From contig NC_041005.1 of NCBI RefSeq assembly GCF_004193775.1, forward strand, positions 8,186,501 to 8,250,500: a stretch of 64,000 bases of DNA, in the 5' to 3' direction. Source of the DNA: Glycine soja (Eukaryota; Streptophyta; Magnoliopsida; Fabales; Fabaceae). This document shows, in pieces, positions 48,401 through 59,700 of this stretch; the stretch's first letter is position 1; each line of letters begins with the position of its first letter. The position numbers and the translations under genes are program-made. The notes under the pieces were generated by a model. That model was not told where the DNA came from. It ran no database searches and saw only the letters and a list, made by a program, of their open reading frames with translations.

Positions 48401-51400
48401 TCAAGGAGCCAACCGGTCAACCTTCCACAGCCGTTGTCCATTGATCTCATGGGGAGTATATTGCAACCTGTCAATAAAACATGCACACAATATCAGGAAA
48501 TTTTACCTCACTATATATGAAGCTCAGCTCTGACAGAACGATAACCTAGAGAACTTTATTAAAACGCAGAGAAGGGTGTAAAATGTTTCTGTTAGGTGTC
48601 TGTTTGTGTTAGATATCTTTTAGCATCTTTAGCAAGGGAGGGAGTTAGTTGGGCGGGGATATTTAGAAGAAACCAGGCAGCTCGTTCATAAATAAGAGGG
48701 GCTGAGAGGGACAGGTAGCTAGTCATTTGTGAGAGAATGGGAGCTTTAGGGCACGGTGGTGCAGAGCCTTGAATTTCTGTAGTGTTTGATCATTTGTAAT
48801 TGGGGTTTATCCCTACTTTTTCCCAATCTCGGAGCTGTGGGTAGTGCATATAGAAGGATTCAGGAACTGTTCAGGTTTCAACAAGAATGAAGACATTCTT
48901 GACATCATTGGAGAACTGAGGAACCAGATAGCAATTTTCAAGAAAAACTAAAGGAGGGGCGTCTGGGAATCCCAGACTTTCAAGAAGATGATGTGTATGG
49001 ATGGCTGATTCAAATCCAACAGCACTTTGACATGAAGAAGGGAGGGAAGCTGCAGTTGGATTCAGGAATTGTTCAGGTTTCAACAAAGAATGAAGACATT
49101 CTTGACATCATTGGAGAACTGAGGAACCAGATTGCAATTTTCAAGAGAGAACTCAAGGAGGGACGTCTGGGAATCCCAGACTTTCAAGAAGATGATGTGT
49201 ATGGATGGTTGATTCAAATCCAACTGCACTTTAACATGAAGAAGAGAGGGAAGCTGCAGTCGGTTGTGAAAGTATTAGAAGGACATGCTTATGATTGGTA
49301 TAAACAGTGGGAGGTCAGTAATCCTAAGGTGTCATGGGAAGAGTTTCAGAGGACAGTGCTCAAGAAATTCCAGGCCAGGTATGATCTGAATTTGCCAGTT
49401 AGGGTCCAAGAAAGGGAAGGGAAATCTTGGGAGCAAGACAAAAGGGAAAATGAAGGGTTGAAGATTGAGAACCAGAATTGCAGCAAGGGAGGAGAAACGG
49501 AAAACAGTGAGGAAAAAAAATACTATGCTAGATATGGTGGAGAAGAACCAGGTCAAACAATTTTGAAGAAGGAACAAAGGCAATAATGCTTTATCTTTGT
49601 AATTGGGTTTTATAAATATTTCTTCCTAATAAAGTACCATGTTTCTATCAGTTTTCTATGGATGGTTTATTTATAGACAATACATAACAAAACACTCTGA
49701 TAAGATAACCCTATTCTATACCAGAATAAGATAATTTGAAATATGACAAAGTCCCTAAATAATAAATGGTTCCAAATCAAAATTGCCCATCAAGAATAAG
49801 TATATCCAAATTTTAAGCAATCTCAAGATAAGGTTCAATATTTAGGCTGTGTATGGATGACTAATGAGGGAAGAAAGATGCAGCAAAAGCTGGTAAGTGT
49901 TGATTTTGAATATAAACCTAAAACTTATTTGAGTAACTTGATTGGTGGGAGGACAGTAAATAAAGTAAAAATGTTATTATTATTGTAGACATGGCAGACT
50001 ACTTTATAACTATCATAACCAAGCAGCCAGCCTAGGATATAGATCAACTCAAATTGATGGGCATACATCATGGATCTTGAACCTAAACCATGGCTTGAAA
50101 ACCAAATATATGTCATTAAAAAATATTATGTACATACTGTTTGGCTTCATCCATTAAAAAAAAAGAAAACAAGAAACCTATCATAAACGGGGTAGCAACC
50201 ACCTGTCATGCAAGCGAGATTTCTGCCCTTGCCAAAACTCGAAAAGTTGTGGTGTTAGCCTATATCCACCCCAGTTCTTAGGTTTAGGGATTAAACTTCT
50301 GCAAGCAAAAAATATGAGGATTATTTGCAGCTCCCCTAGAGTTAACAAATGGGAGAAAAGGTATACTTGTGGCCAAATGAGATGGTTAGCTAATCAGATT
50401 TCCAAGTCCAAGCCAAGGGGAGATGTGGAATTATAGACCATCTCATAGGACTATCATATTTTATCAGAACTCACAAATAACAGAGTCAAAAGCAGTTGTT
50501 CGATAACTTACCCATCAGAGTATTTTTCTTCCAGCTCTTTGTACTCCTGATAAAGAACATGCCTACCCGGCACTACAGTACTCTAATGATCCAAGAAATT
50601 AAATTATAAGTATACATACCATATCATTTCCATACATAATAATTTGAATTGAAGTGAGGCAGAAGTAGACCTGCTTGCTGACTATTGCTCCAATCTGACT
50701 ACCTCTAGGGCGGCTATGGAAATACTGTTCTGATTCCTCATCAGAGACTTTCTGAACAGGCCCTTCCACCCGTACCTAGGAAAAGATATAGACAACAATG
50801 TGTTTTAGTTCCTTAGTCAAATATGAATTACAGGGAAGAAATAAATAATGAAAACTGTACACAAATTTAGGAGCCTAAAATAGAAAGGAAAAAAACTCCT
50901 TTCCCTGCTATACAAATAGATTACTGATAACAGCTGGTTCAACTAAAAGGACCTGGGAAAACGAAATCGGTCAATCACAATTCATAGCTGCTTCATATTT
51001 TCAAAAACAGTATCCAACAGTCATAAAATATCATGATTATCAATAAGTTAATTGGCGTGCCTCCAAAATGCAGTGTCACGAAGTTTGCATTATCAAACTA
51101 GATGCATCTTTTCCCTCAAAAAAAAAAAAAAAACTAGACGCATCCTGTTAAATTGGCACACAAACCATTGTACTTCATCAATGTAAAACAAGTCAGCAAA
51201 TGCAAAATAATAATACTTTAATGAGGTTTGCTAATGCTCACCTATTTGTTTTATAGTTGGAGTACGTTAGAAAGCTACAATGTGGGTGTATTTTAAGAAT
51301 ATCCTTAGTTATAACTTACTAAGATACTCCAACTAAAAAATACGTAAGTGCACATTAGCAAACCCCACAAGCATTTACTAACATACATCCTCTTGTTTTT

Positions 51401-54400
51401 TAGTTGGGATATGTTAGCAAGCTACTACACCATGGGTGTATTTTAAGATAATCTCTAGTTGTAACTTGCTAACGTACTCCAACTAAAAGCAAGTGGGTGT
51501 ATGTTAGCAAATCTCATACTTAATAATAATAAATTAAATAATCAATTAGTATAGAACAAATACTACTGATGTTCATCTTCTATCACTTCTTTTGCAGGTT
51601 TCCTAAGGTAAGATCATGTAAAGGAAAAAAGGTTTTAAAAAAAATTCCCTGGCAATCAATGCATGTAAGCCTAAGAGCAGGAAGTTTTCTGTAGTATTAA
51701 TTTATCAAATGTAATGCAACTACTAGTGGATAAAATAAAAGACAGACCAGATTAAGATCAATCAGGATTTTTATTTTGCTTAATAAAAGAGAGAATACAA
51801 CAAAGATAAAGGACACAGACTTCACACCGTGCAATTTGGACTGAACCCTAACAGAAAATGGAATCAATTTGCTTAGTATTTTCATCACTAAAATCTCCAC
51901 CTGTATGCAACAAAACTTATTAACATAGAAAATCAGTTTTTGTCTACCTAGGCTTCAAAAAATGAAAACAAAGTAGAAGCATCACCAAACAAATCAAGCC
52001 CTTATGAATCCCAACTGAATCTTATTACCAAAATGACCCAACTCAAGATTTCCAAAAGAAGAGGCCATACTAATGGTAGATATTCTAATCCCCTATGTTA
52101 TACCACCTGAAAGAAGTTTACTCATCCAAATCTTAAATGGTCTCTTTAGGAGTAGAACTATCAATTATTATACTTATCCTCATTTTCCCACCTAGTAAAG
52201 TACATTATGGCATGCTGCACCATAGGTTTTCAAGAAGGCATGATATTCTTTGGCATGAAAAATTAACTTCATCAATTCCATGTAAGAATAAGTCAATCTG
52301 AAGATGTGGCTAGAGAGAATGTAAGCAATAGTCACCTGCCGGTTTAAACCATCCCAGTAAAAAAGAAGTGATGCACGTGGATTTTCAGATAATTCACGTG
52401 CCTTTTGACTTTCATAGTTTGTGTACCTGCGCAAAGCAATTGCAGTAGGTGAACACAAATAAGCATTTGCCAAATAGCATTGCCACAGCAGTTCTAACAT
52501 AAAAATAACAGATTAGTACTAACCACACAAATCCTTCCTTATCCAAGCCTTTTAGCAATACCATTCTTGATGAGCTGCAGCCAAATGAAGTAATTTGGAA
52601 ATCTTAGTTCAGCTATTACACATAATATCCAGAATTATGGGAGAGTAATTTATTTTACAAGACCGACTGATATTTAGGCAAACAGCATTTTAACATAAAA
52701 AACAGAAGCAGATCTTACGGTTTTCCGTCCTTCCCTACAGTTGACAAGGACATAGCATTTGGTTCCTTCAAACCAGCAGCCAATGCATCATTAAACCATT
52801 TATGAAACTGCAGATAACAAATAGAATATTATAGATTTGCAATCATTCGCAGCCATTAAAATCTAAGTACTCAAAATACTCAGATTAGAAAACTGAAATA
52901 GATCACGGCAAAGTACTAAAGTCATTAACAACCACTGACAAGTAAAAGACAGACAACACCTCTGCAACAAACAGTATTGTGTCAGATGAACTTTACCTGA
53001 TTAAAAGGGTCAGCCTCCACCTGCTCTTCAAGAAATTCTGGAGAGATATAGTTCTCTCTTAGAGCTGAGATATCAATACGTGGAGGCTTTCCAATTCGAA
53101 CACACATGGAAGTTCCAGGATATGGTGGAAGTATAAGCTTATATTTTTCTGCAATAGCAGGTGGGACAAATCTACCTCCTAGAAAGTGGTGAGGACCACC
53201 AAACTTCTTTGCACCTAATTTTGGGGCTGTCAAAGAAACCTACAAAAAAATTAAGCACAACGGTGGGATGGCATCTCAATAGAAACACAATTTATGTTGA
53301 AATAAATATTGAGGATATATTATATCTAAATTTCAACATTCAAAGAAATAAATAGAGACACATATATCCCTGAAACATACCAACATATCAGGTTTAATGC
53401 CTGTACCATCAACATCTCCCTCTTCAACATGCCACCCAGAGGGAATATCTACAGAGACTATAACTGATCTTTTTTGGCCAATTTGATTATTATTATTATG
53501 TAAAGAGACAAGTCTCTGGATCAAATCATCAAAAGGAGGCCTTGGAGAACCTGAACAAACAGAAAATAATAAAGAAAAATAATACAAAATCAAATGGAAC
53601 TATTTGTTAAAGGGTCTATACAGTAGTTCGGTATTCAGAACCAATGTGATGAGAGAACCTACTTGATAACAAAGAAAGCATTATTTAATTTAATTAACTG
53701 AGTGTTGCAAGCTATAGTTTAAAAATTATAGTAATGATATTGATCCTAACAGGGAGAACAACCCACCCAGAGTTCTGAGGAGACAGTAATCATCAAAATA
53801 AAAAGAAAACATACATGAAAAAAGAGAAAAGTAGCACAAGCAAGACGATGATTAGAGGCATAAAAACAGTGGTAACAGTATATTGTTTAGTCCCCGGTTT
53901 GCAAAACATAGGTGAGAATAATGTAGATGCTCTAGATGTACATGGATAGCAAACAATTTCTTAAAAAGAAAAATACCTACCATGAAATGAGAATCCAAAC
54001 ATTGCATCTATGACAACGTCAAAACCATTTGAAAGATCTGATGGTAGTTCTTCCACTGAGAAGAATGGGATTGACAGTGCTTCAAGCTAATGCAACAACA
54101 TTTCACATGAGACTTGAAGATACAAAAACAATAACTAAAAAAGAGTGGCGGTTCAAAACTATGTCAAAATGAGTTCCATTCCATCCTACCTGAGTAACTA
54201 ACCCAGCATATAGAGGCTTGGGGGTACGCTTTGGGTAACAGACAAATGGCTTATAACCGAAGTGATGCAGGTGCCGAGCAGCTACGAGACCGTCACCACC
54301 ATTGTTACCGGGACCACATATAGTAAGAACACGACTATACTCACTCGGTTTGTAAACCTGTAAAAGAAGAAAAGAAACAATTCAAGCACAAACGCACCAG

Positions 54401-55172
54401 TATTAATTTAATAGACAATAATCCATAGAGAAAGAGAGCAAATTTCCCTCAGACAATGTTTTCTCCTTTCTGGTGTAAACTACACACCAATAGAAAGACA
54501 TTCATGCCTAGAAGGTTTCAAATTTTACAATTATTATTGTTTTTTCGCAAAATCGAGACGAGTACACACAAAGTAAATACCTCAGAAATGGAAGTGGCGA
54601 CACTCAAACCAGCCAACTCCTGCCATTAGGAATGAAAGGCGTTAAGTAACATAAGCAATGCGAAAGCGTTAACAAATGAAAAGTAAGAAAAATGGAGAAT
54701 GAGGTGAAGAATGAAATAACCATGAGCTGGTCAACGCTGAAGCCAAGTGGTCCCATGAGTGTCTCGTCGATCTCCGCGGCATCTCGCTGCTTAAGGTAAG
54801 TGACGGAATCAGCGTCGAAATTCGCCATGCTTTGGGCAAAGGCAGAAGAAGAAGCAGTTGGTGTGGGGGCGCTCCTGAAGTCGGTGGAAAATGCTCGAAT
54901 TCGAGGCCGGAGAATACCCTGAAACAAAACGCGAGATAGAAACGCCAAAATTTCGGAGAGAAGCATCGAGACACTCGTGGATAGAATGAGAGAAGAGGGA
55001 ATTGGTTACTTACGGAGAATAATTGAAAGAGGGGGTTACGGTTGTTACTATTATAGAGAGAAGAAGAGAAGGTAGTAGCCAGTAGGTTATGGCTATGGGT
55101 TTGAGTGAGTGAATGGGTAAGGCATAGACATGTCATGCTTCTGCTGCTTCCCTTCGGCACCAATGAACGCAT
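48401..55172 (-). CDS. PPOX1: Bifunctional NAD(P)HX epimerase / pyridoxine 5'-phosphate oxidase
   Basis: Fourteen exons in transcript order: 55014-55172, 54721-54918, 54581-54619, 54190-54357, 53981-54086, 53381-53550, 52997-53239, 52719-52807, 52524-52574, 52336-52426, 50671-50775, 50512-50582, 50203-50298 and 48401-48467. They total 1653 nt and 550 residues. The Ser/Thr-rich N-terminus looks like a plastid transit peptide. A YjeF_N-type epimerase domain follows, with GPGNNGGDG at about residues 147-155, acting on damaged NAD(P)HX. The C-terminal ~200 residues are a PNP/PMP oxidase: [39 protein letters not shown], and the signature [14 protein letters not shown], ending [10 protein letters not shown]. 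This FMN enzyme makes pyridoxal 5'-phosphate in vitamin B6 salvage. The fusion is the known plant PDX3/PPOX1 arrangement. A second Met at residue 13 is an alternative start. Introns 10 and 13 carry mobile-element debris. Confidence 0.95.
48590..49639 (+). mobile_element. LTR-retrotransposon remnant with gag fragment, in PPOX1 intron 13
   Basis: The element starts TGTTAGGTGTCTG and ends AAAGTACCA, giving TG...CA termini. The six bases TGTTTC occur just outside both ends (48584-48589 and 49640-49645), a likely target-site duplication. Inside, a plus-strand frame (48993-49586) contains [18 protein letters not shown] and [19 protein letters not shown], typical of the Retrotrans_gag domain of Ty3/gypsy-like elements. 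No protease, reverse transcriptase or integrase is present and two matching LTRs were not recognised, so it is heavily deleted or non-autonomous. It is antisense to the host gene. Confidence 0.6.
48857..49262 (+). repeat. Direct duplication of about 203 bp within the gag remnant
   Basis: GATTCAGGAACTGTTCAGG at 48857 recurs at 49059, and AAGCTGCAG at 49047 recurs at 49251, so the period is 202-204 bp. The first copy has lost the reading frame near 48945 (AAAAACTAAAGG against GAGAACTCAAGG), while the second copy stays open. Confidence 0.9.
51225..51514. mobile_element. Pair of adjacent MITE-like elements in PPOX1 intron 10
   Basis: Unit 1 (51225-51365, 141 bp) starts GGTTTGCTAATGCTCAC and ends with the inverted GTGCACATTAGCAAACC. 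Unit 2 (about 51372-51514) has ends TTTACTAACATACATCC and TGGGTGTATGTTAGCAAAT. Both share an interior of TAGTTGGAGTACGTTAG-type sequence and its inverted partner CTTACTAAGATACTCCAACT, so the whole block can fold into two long hairpins. Confidence 0.6.
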
Positions 55173-56738
55173 CGGTTTGATAGTTGCCCTTCTGCATCTC
55201 CCCGCTATTCACTTCACCAATCACCACTGTACTGCGCTCTTAACACTAGTGATTATACCTAATAGATAATTGAAAACCAAAACATGTGGTTATTATGACA
55301 TCAAAATAATTTGGAAACTAATCATTTTATTTATACTATTTGATAATTATCTAGAAATTTAAGTTTTAGTGATTGAAAAATGCTATAAAATATTAACACA
55401 TTCTAATCATGAAATAAAATTTATTAAAAATTACATAATTTTGTGAATGTCATTTAATATGGAATGAATCGTACTTGTAATTTTTTTAATTCTTAATAAA
55501 TTTTAACTAATAATAATAATGGATAGTGTGTTAAAAAAATATTGTTATCACTTCTCTTAATCCTTGCATTGTATTTATTAATACAGATTTTTTATCCATA
55601 TATTTTTCCTTAACTTCATCAGATTACTTGTACTATTTTCCTCATGGTCATTAATCATTAGTTTTGGGGCTAAGTTTATGTACATCAAAAGTAAGTAATA
55701 ACAAGTGTTTGAAGAGGAAAACTCGGATGGAAGAAGCTTTCCAACAATAGTTGGAAATATTCACTATTTGTTTCTAAATTCTTCAAATAAGTACTAAGGA
55801 AATCCACTATTTTACCCCTAATTTATATTATTGAAGCAGTTTGATGAATAAAATTTGTTTTAATTTTAAATAAAAATTAAACTCTAATAAATTTTAAAGA
55901 AATGTATCTAATAAAATTATTTCATTAAAAGGATATTATTTTGAAAAAAAAAAAGAAGTACGTGTATATTCATACTAAATGTGAAAATATCTTATTCTCA
56001 AGAAACATATATGAACATTTTACCTAGAAAATTTATAACTGATTTTAATCATTCTCAAAAATCATATACATAAGTTTCATGATTCTTAAAAATCACCATA
56101 CTCTTGTATGAAAAACTTTCCAATTACCATGATGTATTATCCCTCACCATCCAGAACTGTTAGAATCGAGCCAACTAATGTTTGTAAGGTTTATCTAGTT
56201 TAAGTTATAAATTTGTCAAACACTGCAATAAAATAATATGATTAGATAATTTAAATTGATTATATCGTTTTTTAAGTTTTTTTGGATGTGATTAGTTGTT
56301 GAAATAAAAATGAGGATTAACATGATCCATGAACTAATTTTATAAGTTACTATTTATTTTAAATTTACCTCCCCTTTTACACTGTTAAGTAATTTTCTTA
56401 ACAGTAAGCTCTTTATTGTTTTCCACTTCACCATTTGCAAGAGATAACCCTAGTATCACAAACAAAATCAAAAGCAACAATCGTAAAATTCATAATCTGG
56501 ATCTTAGAATATAAGAAACAGAGGGAGAACGAATTTCAAAGGTTTTCATCAAGGAAAAAAAAAATCATATCATTGCCCGGTTGAATTGTACCTAAAGTCC
56601 GCAGATATTTCTCAGTTTTGGTCGCAGAATTAACTACTACCAAGCAACGACACTATTCACATAATGATAAAGTAAAACCTAGAAATAATTCAAAACCAAA
56701 GGTAAAAGAAGATGCCATATTTATCTATATCAAGTTAT
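55173..56738. other. Intergenic region between PPOX1 and ULP2 genes
   Basis: It contains the PPOX1 promoter and 5' leader on the left and the ULP2 3' UTR on the right, since both genes read leftward. The middle is AT-rich with no exon or clear repeat recognised. Confidence 0.6.
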
Positions 56739-59700
56739 CTACAAATCGGATTCTGTCCCAATGCCGCCACTTCTGCACCGTAGAGGCATAAGCCGCCTCC
56801 TCTTTGCAGCTTGTTCCTCACAATTATCAGGCTCCATGCTATCAATCATCTGACCATCATCACATCCAGCCTCATCATCTACTGCATCAGAAACTTGTTT
56901 CAATGGTGTTGTGGGAGCTTCCTCGTCATCTACTGCATCAGAAACTTGTTGTAATGGTATTGTTGGAGCTTCCTCATCATCTAATGCATCAGGAAACTGC
57001 TGCACTGAAATTGTCGTAGTTTCTTGACCAGAAGAGTGGAGATCTCCATTCTTGTTATCATCACACTTCGTAATCGAGTCTAGAGAATTTCCCACCACCG
57101 AGTTGGAAATATCTATAACATGCTCAGCTTTTTCCATGGCTGAACAAGTTTTCTCACCTTGTTCAGGTTCATTAGATGACCCAGGCTCATTCACAACAAG
57201 GCAATTTTTGCAGACTGTTATATCTTCTGAATCATCCAAGACACTATTTGATGCATCTAAAGATGGCTGCACCACATCACGATCCACTAGCAGAGAGATT
57301 TGTGGTCTATGACATTTCTCATCTCCACAATCCCTAGGAAGATATGGCAATGAACATGTTTGAGGTGTAATTCCAGCCACTTGCTGGTAGTTGGGATCTG
57401 TAGCCAAGTACATAAACTGGTCCCCAAGATCCGTGTCTTCCTATTAAAATACAATAGAAAAGGAGGGGAGCGGAGGAGTTAGTTTTACAACATCAATGTA
57501 AAAAAGGAGTGATAGAACCTAATATAAATGTGATAGGTTCTAAGTTTAGAAGAAATTTACACATCATTCAACGGCTACATTTAGAAACTATGCTGGATAG
57601 GTCCTAAGTTTATTACAACGTATAAAATGTAATGCAGGCAGCATAAATTATTTGACAACCATAGAAGCCTTTTGTAGCATAAGGGTTCAAAATTTGTATT
57701 TGGGATGAGGAAACTGGTTATGTCCATGTGATAAAAATGTTGCTGGGAGGAGAGACTACACATGACCTAGGGAGTGCTTCAAACAAATTCAAGGAAAAAA
57801 ATGCAGAGACAGATTATGAGTAGATACCTCCATCGAAAATATTGAACGATAATCAGATGACCGCTGGTCAAAGGATTGGCACTGTCCCAACATTGCTCCT
57901 GCAGTAGCTCCTGGATCAAAAAGCTCTTTAAGAACCAATCCTGAATTGTTAAAGGATTGAGGATCCAAAGACGATGAACCAGACAATAGAGTGATTTCTA
58001 TTCCCTGCCCAGCATGAGAAGTTGTTGGCTCCTTATTGACTTCAGGGTGATCAATCCCAGTTCTGTTATCATTATTTTCTAAGCACTCATCATCACCACT
58101 ACAGTCAGAGGAAGAGATTTCATGTGAACCATGATTTTCCACAAGTTCAAAGATTAACTTCTGGATCAGTGTTCGCTTGAGAAAAGCTTCAGCAGGCAGA
58201 AACCAGTCCACATTGAGCTGGAAATTACTAGTTATATTAGGTCAAATTGGGAGATATAATACTAAAATAGGCATGACTAACAACTAAGAGAAATGTTAAC
58301 AACACACTCCTTTTAACACATTCTTCAATATACTATCACTGAGTGAATTTTATGTGGGACCCAGGTTATTTAGTAGGGCATGTACTTAACCCAATTACAG
58401 TGTGTTGAAGAGAATGCTAAAATGCTGTTCAGCTAGAACTCCTCAGATGAAGAGATAAACAAAATTGAGGACGTTGCAACAAAAGAACTATGGGTAAATT
58501 ATTTTCAACTTAAAAAAATATTGAACCACTCAAGTGATTAATAAAGTCAAACAGCAGATAAAGATTAGCTCTGCTCTTTGTACACTGGTAACCAATTGAA
58601 TGGATGATTGATTTTAGAATGGAAATACTCTTTCCAATGATTTCTTGTTTGTGCTCTCATAAAAAGTTTGAAATAAACCAGAACTAAGAATGAGTAGATC
58701 ACTTACAAAGTTGGAAAACTTGGTTAGTTTGAAAGGATTGAAATTAAGAGGTGCTTCAACAAGGAACAGCTCTAGGTAGTGAAGCAGAAATAGGCCACAA
58801 TCATATGAGTTCTCTTGCTGCGGCAACTGTCATGGAGTGAGAGCATTCAATCACAAAACATTAAAAAGAAAGAAAAACTCAAACAGGAAACCAAAAAGTG
58901 ATCAGTATATTCAGCAGAAATAGGCCAGAATCATATGAATTTTCTTGCTGTGCCAATTGTCAACGAGTAAGAACATTCAATCATAATATTATAAAAAATA
59001 AAATTAAAAAAAAAGTTAAGAGCATAAAACCAAAAAGTGATCAGTGTTCCTTGAATAACTCAACTAATAATGAGCCATGGGAAATTGAGGAAAGATACAA
59101 ATGCAAAAGGTATGCCATATTCCATTTCTCTCAAATTTTTCTATATGGCGAACAAAAAAATAGAGGAAAATTAAGATTATCAAATGATGGGATTTTCCAC
59201 TTCAAGTGTATGTAACACAAATGGTTTGCAGAAAAACTCAAAGTAAACCCCCAAACTAGTCTTCAAGATTGAATGAGTAAGGCATTTTAGTCCGAGATTT
59301 TAAAAATCCTGTTAATGCTTGACTTTGCAAATCATTCATTTTTAGCCCTTTTTGGTGCAAAACGACAATGGAAAAGAAGTACAAAAGGATTAAAATGAAT
59401 TATTTTTTTGCAAAATCAGGGGTTAACAAAGTTTTTAAAATCTCAAGAACTAAAATCTCCCTCCCTTACAATCTCAAATTAATTTTGGGGTTACTCAAAA
59501 CAACTTCTAACATATAATGCATTGAAACAAATACCTGTATTTCCTATATGAATGATTAGGTGCCTCACTTTGACAGAGAAGGAAAAGATTTTCAGGTTCA
59601 TCAACCAGTAAGAGATTTTTTTTATCAAAAAACAGCAAACCTTTTATAGTAACTTCCAAAACAATATAGTATCTACTCCTCAGCAAATATAACAGCAATT

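Noticed and set aside
58280..58430. Possible MITE in a ULP2 intron (AACACACTCC and GTGTGTTGAAG ends)
   Set aside because: The inverted pairing is short and imperfect and no target duplication could be fixed by eye.
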